This document shows, one piece after another, positions 9,221 through 17,961 of a DNA stretch of 64,000 bases (its first letter is position 1; each line of letters starts with the position of its first letter). The notes under the pieces were generated by a model. That model was not told the DNA's origin and ran no database searches. It saw nothing but the letters and a program-made list of their open reading frames with translations. Where the stretch lies: the NCBI RefSeq assembly GCF_001443045.1, contig NZ_LKPJ01000008.1:224915-288914 (forward strand), written 5' to 3'. The stretch comes from Burkholderia ambifaria. Lineage in GTDB: Bacteria; Pseudomonadota; Gammaproteobacteria; Burkholderiales; Burkholderiaceae. A program made the position numbers and the translations under genes.

Positions 9221-10582
9221 TCAATTCATGGCGGCGTTCGGCGCCTGCGCGCCGTTGCGCCGCGTCACACCGGCCAGCCCGAGCACGAACAGCGCCGAGC
9301 ACAGCACGGGCACCGCGGCCGCATGGAACAGCGCGCCGTTGGTCCAGTTGAGCGCAATCAGTTGTCCGCCGACGAGCGGCCCGAGCACCGAGCCGATCCG
9401 GCCGATGCCGAGACTCCAGCCGATGCCGGTCGAGCGCAGCGACGTCGGGTAGTACTGGCCCGCGAGTGCGTTCACGGCCGGCTGGCCACCCACCACGCAG
9501 AATCCGCCCGCGAACACGACGAGCAGCAGCCACGGCAGCGCATGCGCGACCGAGCCGATCAGCCCGACCGACACGGCCGCGCAGGCAAAACATGCGAACA
9601 GCACGCGCGCGAAGCCGTAGCGTTCGATGAACCAGCCGAGCGACAGCGTGCCGATCACGCCGCCCGTCTGCAGCACCGTGCCGACGATCACCGCCGTGCC
9701 GGGCGAGTAACCCGCGTCGCGCATCACGGTCGGCAGCCAGTTCGACAGGAAGTACAGGTCGATCAGGTTCATGAAGCTGATGGCCCACAACAGCAGCGTG
9801 ACCGGCAGGCGTCCGTGGCTGAACAGCTCGGCGACCGGCGCGCCGGTTGCGGCTCGCTCGCGCACGACGAGGCGCGTGTTCGCATCGATGCCGGCCTGCG
9901 GCGCGAAGCGCGCGAGCCAGTCGCGTGCCTGCGCATCGCGCCCTTTCAGCACGAGGAACTGCAGCGACTCGGGCAGCCGTGCGAGCATCGCGATCGTCAG
10001 CACGAGCGGCACCACGCCGCCGACGAAGAACACCGAGCGCCAGCCGAGCGCCGGAATCAGCGCGGCGCTGATGAAACCGCCGAGCGCGGCGCCGAGCGTG
10101 AAGCCGCACGACACGATCATCATCCGCTTCACGCGATGCGTGGCCGGGCTGAACTCGCCGACCAGCGCCATCGCGTTCGGCATGATGCAGCCGAGGCCGA
10201 GGCCCGTGACGAAGCGCAGCGCCATCAGCACCGGGATCGAACCCGCGAACGGCGTCGCGAGCATCGTCACCGCGAAAAACAGCGTCGAGCCGATCAGCAC
10301 CGGGCGCCGCCCGATCCGGTCGGCGAGTACCGACAGTCCGAGCGCGCCGAGCAGCATCCCGAACAGGCTCGCGCTGAACACGGGCCCAAGCGCCTGCTTC
10401 GGCACACCCCATTCGGCGATCACGCTCGGTGCGACATAACCCATCGCCTGCGCATCGAAACCGTCGATCACGAGGCACAGCCCGCACAACACGAGCAGCA
10501 TCCAGTGAAAGCCCGGGCAATGGGTCTCGTCGATCACGCGCTCGACTTCGAGCACGCGCGCATCGGCCGGCGCCGCGCTCAT
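9221..10582 (-). CDS. MFS transporter, aromatic acid:H+ symporter (AAHS) family
   Basis: A predicted inner-membrane importer of aromatic acids, 453 aa with about 12 membrane helices. The first-helix motif DGFDAQAMGYVAPSVI, with its acidic DGFD, is the hallmark of the AAHS group (PcaK/BenK type). The inter-helix loop LADRIGRRPVL is the standard MFS motif. The true start MSAAPADAR at 10582 overlaps the stop of the upstream 76-aa gene by 4 bp. Given the neighbours, the likely cargo is 3-hydroxyphenylacetate, homogentisate or a related phenolic acid; this is inference from context. Confidence 0.88.
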   Translation of the reverse strand: MSAAPADARVLEVERVIDETHCPGFHWMLLVLCGLCLVIDGFDAQAMGYVAPSVIAEWGVPKQALGPVFSASLFGMLLGALGLSVLADRIGRRPVLIGSTLFFAVTMLATPFAGSIPVLMALRFVTGLGLGCIMPNAMALVGEFSPATHRVKRMMIVSCGFTLGAALGGFISAALIPALGWRSVFFVGGVVPLVLTIAMLARLPESLQFLVLKGRDAQARDWLARFAPQAGIDANTRLVVRERAATGAPVAELFSHGRLPVTLLLWAISFMNLIDLYFLSNWLPTVMRDAGYSPGTAVIVGTVLQTGGVIGTLSLGWFIERYGFARVLFACFACAAVSVGLIGSVAHALPWLLLVVFAGGFCVVGGQPAVNALAGQYYPTSLRSTGIGWSLGIGRIGSVLGPLVGGQLIALNWTNGALFHAAAVPVLCSALFVLGLAGVTRRNGAQAPNAAMN

Positions 10583-10809
10583 TGCGCCACCTCGGCGGCC
10601 GGATGCACGGGCGGGCTCACGCCCTGGCGCGCGAGCGCCATCGCTTCGCGCAGCACGTCGACGTCGCCGATCTGGTTCGCGAGCAGCAGGATCAGCTTCG
10701 CGTTGACGAGTTGGCTGTCGGCGTCCGACAGGTCGCGATGCATGTCGATCAGCGCTTCGTAGAACGCGTCCGGATCGGCCAGGCGCGGGCGGGTATCGAG
10801 TCGGGGCAT
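10579..10809 (-). CDS. Small protein (76 aa, DUF2783-like), candidate coupling subunit of the adjacent hydroxylase
   Basis: A 76-residue, mostly helical acidic protein (FYEALIDMHRDLSDADSQ) encoded between the flavin hydroxylase and the MFS gene, sharing a 4-bp overlap with the latter. It resembles the small family I recall as DUF2783. In Pseudomonas putida U, 3-hydroxyphenylacetate 6-hydroxylase needs a small coupling protein, MhaB, beside its flavoprotein MhaA. Position and size make this gene the obvious MhaB counterpart. That assignment is inferred from context, not from a recognised motif. Confidence 0.7.
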   Translation of the reverse strand: MPRLDTRPRLADPDAFYEALIDMHRDLSDADSQLVNAKLILLLANQIGDVDVLREAMALARQGVSPPVHPAAEVAQ

Positions 10810-10850
10810 GACGGGGGTCTCCGGTGTCGTTGTCGGGTCCAATGCAGTGT

Positions 10851-12527
10851 TCAGCGTGCGCAGGTCGCGCGCGCCAGTGCGTCGGCGATCGCCTGACGAT
10901 CGAGCGCGCGCATCCGGGCGCACACGTGCTGGTCGGGGCGCAGCAGGTAGAACGTGCCGGGCCGCGCGTCGTAGCGTTGCGCGGCAAAACCGTCGACGTC
11001 CTCCACGACGTCGACACCGGCCACCGGTTGCGCATGCCCGGCCGGCACGACCAGCACGGGCCGCACCGGCAGCGCGAGGCCGTCGAGCACCTGCGCGAGC
11101 GCGGCCGCGTCTCCCGGCAGCCCGAACAGCACGCCCGCGAAGCCATCGCCCAGATGCGGCAGCAGCCAACCCGACGCCCCCTGCGTGCGCACCGGCGCAT
11201 CGGCCGCCGCCGCGCCCGGGCGCATCGCGCACGCGAACGCGTCGCCGTTGCGGTCCGGCGTGTTCAGCGGCGAATCGGCCAACACGGCCGGCACCGACAG
11301 GCGGCCGCTGTTCACCAGCTTGCGTGCGAACTCGCAGTCGCGTGCGAGCTTCAGCGTCGCGTCGCGGAACACGCGCGACACCGCGCTCTTCGGCGTGATG
11401 AAGTCGGTCGAGCGCGTCGAATTGCGGATGTTCTCGTCGGCCGCGAACTCGCGCTCGCTCGCATAGGTGTCGAGCAGGCGATCGTCCGCGCGGCCGTCGA
11501 GCACGAGCTTCAGCTTCCACGCGAGGTTGTCCGCATCCTGCACGCCGCTGTTCGCGCCGCGCGCGCCGAACGGCGACACGCCGTGCGCGGAATCGCCCGC
11601 GAACAGCACGCGGCCGTGACGGAACGTATCCATCCGCTGGCAGCGGAACGTATAGACGCTCACCCATTCCAGTTCGAACTCGACCTCCGGCCCGAGCAGC
11701 GCACGCACGCGCGGAATCACGCGCTCCGGCTGCTTCTCGGCGACCGGATCGGCGTCCCAGCCGAGCTGGAAGTCGATGCGCCACACGTTGTCGGGCTGGC
11801 GATGCAGCAGCACCGACTGGTTGCGGTGAAACGGCGGGTCGAACCAGAACCAGCGCTCGGTCGGGAATTCCGCCTTCATCTTCACGTCGGCGATCAGGAA
11901 GCGATCCTTGAACGTGCGGCCGCGGCTCTCGAGGCCCATCGCCGCGCGCATCGGGCTGCGCGAGCCGTCGGCCGCGATCACGTACTGCGCGCGCAGCGTC
12001 TCGATGCCTTCCGGCGTCTCGACGGTCAGCGCCGCGTGGTCCGCCGACTGCGCGACGCCCGTCACCTTGTGCTTCCAGCGGATCTCGAGGTTCGGCAGTT
12101 CGAACGCGCGCTCGGCCAGGTAGCCTTCGACGTAGTACTGCTGCAGGTTGATGAACGCGGGGCGCGCATGCCCTTCCTCGGGCAGCAGGTCGAACGCGTA
12201 GAGCTGTTCGTCCTGCAGGAACACCTTGCCGACGTGCCAGCTCACGCCCTTGTCGACGAAGCGCTCGCCGCAGCCGAGCCGGTCGAAGATCTCGAGCGTG
12301 CGCTTCGCGAAGCAGATCGCGCGCGAGCCCGTCGACAGCGTGTCGTCGTCGTCGAGCAGCACGACCGGCACGCCTTGCTGCGCCAGATCGATCGCGGCCG
12401 ACAGGCCCACCGGGCCCGCGCCGACGACGATCACCGGATGGATGGCCGCGTCATGGCCGGCAGCCCGCATCGCGCGCGGCCGGTACTCGAACTTCAGCGT
12501 CTGGTAATCGATGCTCATGGTCGCCAT
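10851..12527 (-). CDS. FAD-dependent aromatic-ring monooxygenase (MhaA/MhpA-like)
   Basis: A class A flavoprotein hydroxylase, 558 aa. It has the N-terminal FAD Rossmann motif GAGPVGLSAAIDLAQ, and the second FAD motif GRVLFAGDSAHGVSPFGARG near the middle, followed by GANSGVQDADNLAWKLKLV. A thioredoxin-like C-terminal domain gives it the size of the MhpA and phenol hydroxylase group. As first gene of an operon with a small partner, importer, hmgA and fahA, it probably makes homogentisate from 3-hydroxyphenylacetate. ATG at 12527 has GAGGAG only 3 bases upstream; ATG at 12518 has better spacing, so the start is uncertain by three codons. Confidence 0.85.
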   Translation of the reverse strand: MATMSIDYQTLKFEYRPRAMRAAGHDAAIHPVIVVGAGPVGLSAAIDLAQQGVPVVLLDDDDTLSTGSRAICFAKRTLEIFDRLGCGERFVDKGVSWHVGKVFLQDEQLYAFDLLPEEGHARPAFINLQQYYVEGYLAERAFELPNLEIRWKHKVTGVAQSADHAALTVETPEGIETLRAQYVIAADGSRSPMRAAMGLESRGRTFKDRFLIADVKMKAEFPTERWFWFDPPFHRNQSVLLHRQPDNVWRIDFQLGWDADPVAEKQPERVIPRVRALLGPEVEFELEWVSVYTFRCQRMDTFRHGRVLFAGDSAHGVSPFGARGANSGVQDADNLAWKLKLVLDGRADDRLLDTYASEREFAADENIRNSTRSTDFITPKSAVSRVFRDATLKLARDCEFARKLVNSGRLSVPAVLADSPLNTPDRNGDAFACAMRPGAAAADAPVRTQGASGWLLPHLGDGFAGVLFGLPGDAAALAQVLDGLALPVRPVLVVPAGHAQPVAGVDVVEDVDGFAAQRYDARPGTFYLLRPDQHVCARMRALDRQAIADALARATCAR

Positions 12528-12906
12528 CCGCTCCTCAGCCCTGCCGCGCGCACGCCGGCGCGCGCAGCGTCGCTCCGCCCGCGCACGTTGCCCGCCGCTG
12601 CCGCGGCCCGCCCTGCTCAGCCCACTTCCTGTCAACCGCCACGTCTCGCTCCTTGCTTCCTGTTGATCCGATTCGGGAAACGGCGCCGTTCCCGACGCCC
12701 GAACGCCGCTTTTCTTGATCGGCGACAAATCCTTGGATTTACGAATAGTAAAACCAATTACGAATAGTGAAATCAACGTAAACCCTAGCCATCGTCTCAA
12801 GGACGGGATAACCATATGAGCGAAACGCCAAGCCGAGCCGGGCGCGCACTGCTAATATCAAGACATGAGGCGGCCCTTTCGGCCGCCATTTTTCCTTGCC
12901 AAGCCG
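12528..12906. promoter_or_regulatory. Divergent regulatory region with an 11-bp direct repeat
   Basis: About 380 bp lie between the hydroxylase operon (leftward) and the EAL-like gene (rightward). The direct repeat TTACGAATAGT occurs at 12739-12749 and 12758-12768, start to start 19 bp, each copy followed by AAA or GAAA. This is a plausible operator for the aromatic operon, whose regulator is not adjacent. No -10/-35 pair stands out clearly. Confidence 0.55.
12869..12893 (+). terminator. Terminator-like hairpin in the leader of the EAL-like gene
   Basis: GGCGGCC (12869-12875) pairs with GGCCGCC (12881-12887) around loop CTTTC and is followed by ATTTTT. It sits 14 bp before the ATG at 12907. 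No rightward gene ends nearby, so it looks like a leader attenuator rather than a gene-end terminator. Confidence 0.6.
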
Positions 12907-13710
12907 ATGATTCCGCCCAACATTCCCGAGCTGGTCGCCCGTGCCGGGCAACTGCCTTATCTGCGGGAACACCTCGCGCTTGCCGACGGCGGCACCGCGT
13001 GCGCGAATCTGCCCGAGCGCACGCTCGCGAGTGCCTACGAACCGATCTACGACGTGACGATGCCCGGCGCACCGCAGTCGACGTCGTTCGCGGATGCGAT
13101 CGAGCGCTACGGCGACGAACTCGGCTTCCAGGCCGTCACGCTGGCCACGGGTGCGCCGCACGATCCGGTCGACTCGGCCGTCGACGATCAGACGCTCGTC
13201 GCGATCGACCGGCTGTCGCGCGCGCTGCATGCGATCAACTTCTTCGGCGCGCAACGCCACGGGCTGCTGTTCCTGCGCGTGCACGAGCGGCTGCTCAAGA
13301 GCGTGAAGTACGACCACGGCAAGCATTTCTCGTCGGTGCTGCAGCGTTTCGGGCTGCCGGCCGAGCGGATCGTGATCGAGCTGCCGTCGGTCGCGGTCGC
13401 GCACAAGACCTTCCTCGGCTACCTGACGCGCAGCTACCAGCATCACGGCTTCAAGGTCGCGGACAAGCTGCCCGACCCGGGCCGGATCCTCGCGGTCGAA
13501 TCGGAGATGGCACGGCCCGACTACATCAAGATAGATGCGGGCATCGCGCTGCGCGACGGGATGGTGAAGGCGCTGGTCGCGTATGCGCAGCGCGTGCGGA
13601 TTCCGCTGATCTTCGACGGCGTCGTCGACGAGACGCAGTGCGAGCTGCTGCGCCAGCACGACGTGCGGTTCATGCAGGGGCCGGTGTTCGCGAAGGTCGT
13701 CACGGCCTGA
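12907..13710 (+). CDS. Degenerate EAL-domain protein
   Basis: A 267-aa protein with the EAL phosphodiesterase fold signatures AYEPIYD, LLFLRVHERLL, RIVIELPSVAV, PDYIKIDAGIAL and the C-terminal block FMQGPVFAKV. The catalytic ExLxR motif is absent, and the DDFG loop is replaced by ADKLPDPGRILAVESE. It is therefore probably unable to hydrolyse c-di-GMP and may be a c-di-GMP or protein-binding relic. ATG at 12907 is preferred over 12865 because a hairpin with a T-tract lies between them. Its neighbours do not suggest a pathway. Confidence 0.8.
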   Translation: MIPPNIPELVARAGQLPYLREHLALADGGTACANLPERTLASAYEPIYDVTMPGAPQSTSFADAIERYGDELGFQAVTLATGAPHDPVDSAVDDQTLVAIDRLSRALHAINFFGAQRHGLLFLRVHERLLKSVKYDHGKHFSSVLQRFGLPAERIVIELPSVAVAHKTFLGYLTRSYQHHGFKVADKLPDPGRILAVESEMARPDYIKIDAGIALRDGMVKALVAYAQRVRIPLIFDGVVDETQCELLRQHDVRFMQGPVFAKVVTA

Positions 13711-13899
13711 GCCGGACGGGTGACAGGCGCGCGCGGGGCGCGCCGCGCCGGATGGCGGATTCCGATGGCGTATGGCTTCGGAATCGTGTGTCAGCGGGCA
13801 GCGTCACGCGATGCCGGCCGGTTTCCTGTCCGTTCGTGCGGAACGGACGAATGCGCTTGATCGCGGATTCGATGCCGGCGCATCGCCGCTTCCGGCCGC

Positions 13900-14310
13900 C
13901 TACGCTCGTCCACCGTCGTCGTATTTCGGCAGATCGTCGTCGATCTCGATGCCCGGGAAACGATCCCCGTACCAGACATGCCACGCGGGACGCAGCCGCG
14001 ACGGCTCGTCGAGCGTCGCGGAGTTGATTTCCACGGTCGTCGGCGCATCGGCCAGCCGGTACTCGAGCTGCGCGCCGCAGCGGCCGCAGAAGCGCCGCTC
14101 GCCCCACGCGCTCGACGCATAGACCGTCGGCTCGCCCTGCAGGTACTCGAATGCGTCGATCGGCACCGATGCCGACGCGACGACCGCCGCACCTGTCGTG
14201 CGCTGGCAGAGCCGGCAATGACAGAAACCGGCGTCGGCCGGAATGCCGGCGATCCGGTAGCGGATCGCACCGCATGCGCAACCGCCTTCCATCGTTTCCG
14301 GATGTGGCAT
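13900..14310 (-). CDS. GFA / CENP-V family zinc protein
   Basis: A small zinc-binding protein of 136 aa from the glutathione-dependent formaldehyde-activating enzyme (GFA/Mss4-like) family. Zinc ligands are visible as GGCACGAIRY, FCHCRLCQR and RFCGRCGAQLEYR, giving the expected CxC, CxxC and CxxC pattern. Most family members have no proven enzymatic activity. The ATG at 14310 has a GAGG-type site about 6 bases upstream; an ATG at 14325 would add five residues. It lies 126 bp downstream of the IclR gene on the same strand, with no functional link evident. Confidence 0.85.
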   Translation of the reverse strand: MPHPETMEGGCACGAIRYRIAGIPADAGFCHCRLCQRTTGAAVVASASVPIDAFEYLQGEPTVYASSAWGERRFCGRCGAQLEYRLADAPTTVEINSATLDEPSRLRPAWHVWYGDRFPGIEIDDDLPKYDDGGRA

Positions 14311-14436
14311 CGCGAACCTCGTCATCGTCGGGAAGCTGGCGAACGATGATGAGCGCCGTTCACGCGCGATGCAACCGGCGGCCACGCGCTTCTCCGTTCC
14401 GGAGAACCGGTAACGCACCGGCGCGCCGCGCCCGTC

Positions 14437-15228
14437 TCAGGCCGTCTGCCCGAGCCGCTGCGCGAGCGCCTTCAGCTTCGGCCCGACCTGCGTGCGGAAC
14501 ACGTCCTCGTCCATCGACGACGCGGGCCCGCTGCAGCTCAGGATCAGCCAGCGCCCTTCGCGCGGCTCGCGAAACGGCACGGCCGCCGCATTCACGTCCA
14601 TGTGCCACGCGCGAAACGAATAACAGCATCCGCCGTCGGAGAACTCGGCCACCGCATGCTGCGCGGCCGCGACGAGCGCATCCGCGTCGGCCGCGCCGCC
14701 GGCTGCCCGGTGCAGGTCCGCATAGAGCGCGCGGCGCACGTCCTCCGGCTGCACGGCCAGGTAAGCGCGCCCCATCGAGCTCGTCAGCATCGACAGCCGC
14801 GAGCCGGGCGCGAGCCCGAGCGTCAGCGCGGTTTCGCTGCGGATCGTCTCCAGGTAGATCATGTCGAGCCCGTCGCGGCAGCCGAGCGACACGGCCGCGC
14901 CGATCTCGCGCGCGAGCGCCTGCATGTGCGGCCGCGCGAGATCGATCGTCCCCGAGCCGGACAGCAGCGCGTAGCCGAGCGACAGCACGCCGGCGTCGAG
15001 CGCATACTTTCCGAGCGTCTCGTCGTAGCGCAGGTAGCCGAGCACGGTCAGCGTGTAGGCGAGCCGGTTCACCGTCGCCTTCGGCAGCCCGGTGCGCTCC
15101 GCGAAGTCGCGATTGCCCAGCATCGTCTCGCCGGGCCGGAATGCGCGCAGCAGGTCGAGCCCGCGCGCGAGCGCAACGACGAACTTGCGTTCGTCGATCG
15201 TGGTTTCGTCGATGGTTGAAAGCGTCAT
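14437..15228 (-). CDS. IclR-family transcriptional regulator
   Basis: A 263-aa regulator with an N-terminal winged HTH (ALARGLDLLRAFRPGETMLG then AERTGLPKATVNRLAYTLTVLGYL) and a C-terminal IclR effector domain containing SSMGRAYLA and a late Cys/Ser-rich ligand pocket. It is divergent from gcdH with 128 bp between the start codons, and a near-perfect palindrome sits in that gap. It most likely controls gcdH and itself, with a glutarate- or glutaryl-CoA-related effector, though the effector is inference. Confidence 0.9.
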   Translation of the reverse strand: MTLSTIDETTIDERKFVVALARGLDLLRAFRPGETMLGNRDFAERTGLPKATVNRLAYTLTVLGYLRYDETLGKYALDAGVLSLGYALLSGSGTIDLARPHMQALAREIGAAVSLGCRDGLDMIYLETIRSETALTLGLAPGSRLSMLTSSMGRAYLAVQPEDVRRALYADLHRAAGGAADADALVAAAQHAVAEFSDGGCCYSFRAWHMDVNAAAVPFREPREGRWLILSCSGPASSMDEDVFRTQVGPKLKALAQRLGQTA

Positions 15229-15262
15229 GGGATGCTACACTGGGTTCGATTTGCAAAACATT

Positions 15263-15279
15263 GTTCCGCACAGCGGAAC
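15263..15279. promoter_or_regulatory. Probable IclR-type operator
   Basis: GTTCCGCACAGCGGAAC is a 7-3-7 perfect inverted repeat in the divergent gap between the IclR gene and gcdH. Its size and TTCCGC half-site match known IclR-family operators. Confidence 0.75.
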
Positions 15280-15356
15280 TTCAGTCAAGCGAACTTTAGA
15301 CACCGGGCCGGGCGGCGAAGCGCCAGCCCGGGACCTGACAGACAGGAGATGACACG

Positions 15357-16544
15357 ATGGGCGCCGCAACTTTTCATTGGGACGATCCGCTGCTGCTCGA
15401 CCAGCAACTGACCGAAGAAGAGCGGATGGTGCGCGATGCCGCGCACGCATACGCGCAGGACAAGCTCGCGCCGCGCGTCACCGAGGCGTTCCGCCATGAA
15501 CGCACCGACGCCGAGATCTTCCGCGAGATGGGTGAAGTCGGCCTGCTCGGCCCGACGATTCCGGAAGAATACGGCGGCCCTGGTCTCAATTACGTGAGCT
15601 ACGGCCTGATCGCGCGCGAAGTCGAGCGCGTCGACTCCGGCTACCGCTCGATGATGTCCGTGCAATCGTCGCTCGTGATGGTGCCGATCTTCGAATTCGG
15701 CTCCGACGCGCAGAAGCAGAAATACCTGCCGAAGCTCGTGACCGGCGAATGGATCGGCTGCTTCGGGCTGACCGAGCCGAACCACGGCTCCGACCCGGGC
15801 AGCATGGTCACGCGCGCGAAGAAGGTGCCCGGCGGTTATTCGCTGTCCGGCGCGAAGATGTGGATCACCAACTCGCCGATCGCCGACGTGTTCGTCGTGT
15901 GGGCAAAGCTGGAAGAAGACGGCAAGGACGCGATCCGCGGCTTCATCCTCGAAAAAGGCTGGAAGGGCCTGTCCGCGCCGGCGATCCACGGCAAGGTCGG
16001 GCTGCGTGCGTCGATCACCGGCGAGATCGTCCTCGACGAGGTGTTCGTGCCCGAAGAGAACCTGATGCCGAACGTGAGCGGCCTGCGCGGCCCGTTCACG
16101 TGCCTGAACTCGGCACGCTACGGCATCGCGTGGGGCGCGCTCGGCGCGGCCGAGTCGTGCTGGCACACCGCGCGCCAGTACGTGCTCGATCGCAAGCAGT
16201 TCGGCCGGCCGCTCGCCGCGAACCAGCTGATCCAGAAGAAGCTCGCCGACATGCAGACCGAGATCACGCTCGGCCTGCAGGGCGTGCTGCGTCTCGGCCG
16301 GATGAAGGACGAAGGCACGGCGGCCGTCGAGATTACGTCGATCATGAAGCGCAACTCGTGCGGCAAGGCGCTCGACATCGCGCGGCTCGCGCGCGACATG
16401 CTCGGCGGCAACGGCATCTCGGACGAATTCGGCGTCGCGCGCCACCTCGTGAACCTCGAGGTGGTCAACACGTACGAAGGCACGCACGACATCCACGCGC
16501 TGATCCTCGGCCGCGCGCAGACGGGCATCCAGGCATTCTTCTGA
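15357..16544 (+). CDS. gcdH: Glutaryl-CoA dehydrogenase
   Basis: An FAD enzyme that oxidises and decarboxylates glutaryl-CoA to crotonyl-CoA in lysine, tryptophan and benzoate breakdown. It has 395 aa, the family length. The acyl-CoA dehydrogenase domains are in order: helical N-terminus (1-130), beta domain with [16 protein letters not shown], and C-terminal helices. The segment [19 protein letters not shown] carries the catalytic Glu (about residue 374) in the form typical of glutaryl-CoA rather than straight-chain dehydrogenases. It is divergent from the IclR regulator and followed by a strong terminator. Confidence 0.94.
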   Translation: MGAATFHWDDPLLLDQQLTEEERMVRDAAHAYAQDKLAPRVTEAFRHERTDAEIFREMGEVGLLGPTIPEEYGGPGLNYVSYGLIAREVERVDSGYRSMMSVQSSLVMVPIFEFGSDAQKQKYLPKLVTGEWIGCFGLTEPNHGSDPGSMVTRAKKVPGGYSLSGAKMWITNSPIADVFVVWAKLEEDGKDAIRGFILEKGWKGLSAPAIHGKVGLRASITGEIVLDEVFVPEENLMPNVSGLRGPFTCLNSARYGIAWGALGAAESCWHTARQYVLDRKQFGRPLAANQLIQKKLADMQTEITLGLQGVLRLGRMKDEGTAAVEITSIMKRNSCGKALDIARLARDMLGGNGISDEFGVARHLVNLEVVNTYEGTHDIHALILGRAQTGIQAFF

Positions 16545-16600
16545 TCATTCGCGTCCGATACGCGGCTGCGCTTGCGTCGCATCGCACACGCTGAAACGAC

Positions 16601-16637
16601 ACGGCCCGCCCGGCATCACTGCCGGGCGGGCCGTTTG
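16601..16637 (+). terminator. Strong hairpin terminator after gcdH
   Basis: A perfect 15-bp stem, 16601-16615 with 16620-16634, closes loop TCAC and is followed by a short T run. It lies between convergent gcdH and the peroxiredoxin gene, so it may serve both directions. Confidence 0.85.
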
Positions 16638-16684
16638 CATCGGCGCGCGCGTGCGTCACGCGCCGCCGATTTGGCAGCCGCAGC

Positions 16685-17323
16685 TTACTTGTTCGGCTGC
16701 GGCGTGAGGCGCAGGTACGGACGCACGGCGTTGAAACCCTTCGGGAAGCGTTTCTTCAGCTCTTCCGGATCCTGCAGCGACGGCACGATCACGACGTCGT
16801 CGCCATCCTTCCAGTTGCCGGGCGTCGCGACCTTGTAGTTGTCGGTCAGTTGCAGCGAGTCGATCACGCGCAGCACTTCGTCGAAGTTACGTCCCGTGCT
16901 GGCCGGATAGGTGATGGTGAGCCGCACCTTCTTGTTCGGGTCGATCACGAACAGCGAGCGCACCGTCAGCGTTTCGTTCGCGTTCGGGTGGATCATGTCG
17001 TACAGCTGCGAAACCTTGCGGTCCGCGTCGGCGATGATCGGGAAACCGACGACCGTCGACTGCGTTTCGTTGATATCGTTGATCCAGCCCTTGTGCGATT
17101 CGACGCCGTCGACCGACAGCGCGATCACCTTCACGTTACGTTTCTCGAATTCGCCCTTCAGCTTCGAGGTCAGCCCGAGTTCAGTCGTGCACACCGGCGT
17201 GTAGTCGGCCGGGTGCGAGAACAGAACACCCCAGCTGTCGCCCAGCCACTCGTGAAATTTGATGGGACCCAGGCTCGATTCCTGCTCGAAATCCGGTGCG
17301 ATGTCACCAAGACGCAGACTCAT
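16685..17323 (-). CDS. 1-Cys peroxiredoxin (Prx6 family)
   Basis: A thiol peroxidase reducing hydrogen peroxide and alkyl hydroperoxides, 212 aa, in the Prx6 length range. The peroxidatic cysteine is Cys45 in DYTPVCTTELG. The C-terminal extension with FPKGFNAVRPYLRLTPQP is typical of Prx6 proteins and absent from AhpC/Prx1. I see no resolving cysteine near the C-terminus, consistent with a 1-Cys mechanism. It is monocistronic, with a 315-bp gap to the divergently transcribed DUF883 gene. Confidence 0.93.
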   Translation of the reverse strand: MSLRLGDIAPDFEQESSLGPIKFHEWLGDSWGVLFSHPADYTPVCTTELGLTSKLKGEFEKRNVKVIALSVDGVESHKGWINDINETQSTVVGFPIIADADRKVSQLYDMIHPNANETLTVRSLFVIDPNKKVRLTITYPASTGRNFDEVLRVIDSLQLTDNYKVATPGNWKDGDDVVIVPSLQDPEELKKRFPKGFNAVRPYLRLTPQPNK

Positions 17324-17638
17324 GATGTTCCCTCCTCGAACGATGCTGGTTAAAACCGCGCGCGATCGGCGCGGGACAGTCCATCAGCTTACCGGGAAGC
17401 AATGGGCCGCGCGAACGATTATTCCGTTTGATATTCATACTTTTTTGTCATTTTTACCCGATGCCGGAGCAGGACGGACGGCCGCGATGGAAACTTTTCG
17501 CACGGTTTGCGGCTCTGTTGATGATTACGAGTCGTTTACCATGCGGTCTTGCACCGCCGTGTGTCTTCCCGGCTCGCCAGCAGGCAGGGGTTTCGCTACG
17601 ATATGAACCTGCAGCATGACAGCATGAAGGGAGTTGCA
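17324..17638. other. Divergent intergenic region, peroxiredoxin and DUF883 genes
   Basis: These 315 bp hold the promoters of two divergent genes. The AT-rich patch around 17418-17456 is the likely promoter area, but no clean -35/-10 pair or OxyR-type palindrome is evident. Confidence 0.4.
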
Positions 17639-17941
17639 ATGTCGGAAATCAACAAGGAGAAACTGATGTCGGATATCAAAACCGTTCTCGCGGACGCCGA
17701 GGATCTGCTCAAGCAGGCAGCGAGCAGCACGGGCGACCGTGCGGCCGAGCTGCGCGAGAAAGCCATGTCGCGCCTGAAGCAGGCCAAGGAAAAGGCAACC
17801 GACGTTCAGGTCGTGGTGGTCGAGAAAGGCAAGAAGGCCGCACGCGCGACCGACGATTACGTGCACGAGCATCCGTGGACGTCGATCAGCATCGCCGCCG
17901 GCGTCGGCGTGCTGATCGGTCTGCTGATCAACCGCAAGTAA
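17639..17941 (+). CDS. DUF883 (ElaB/YqjD-type) membrane-anchored protein
   Basis: A 100-aa protein with an amphipathic, Lys/Ala-rich helical N-terminal part (residues 1-70) and one C-terminal membrane segment, SISIAAGVGVLIGLLINRK, preceded by the family motif DDYVHEHPW. YqjD and ElaB of E. coli are inner-membrane proteins that bind ribosomes in stationary phase. The start at 17639 has AAGGGAG just upstream; longer in-frame starts lack such a site. A yqjE-like gene follows, as in E. coli. Confidence 0.9.
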   Translation: MSEINKEKLMSDIKTVLADAEDLLKQAASSTGDRAAELREKAMSRLKQAKEKATDVQVVVVEKGKKAARATDDYVHEHPWTSISIAAGVGVLIGLLINRK

Positions 17942-17961
17942 CGCGCTCAGCGCCGTTCCGC

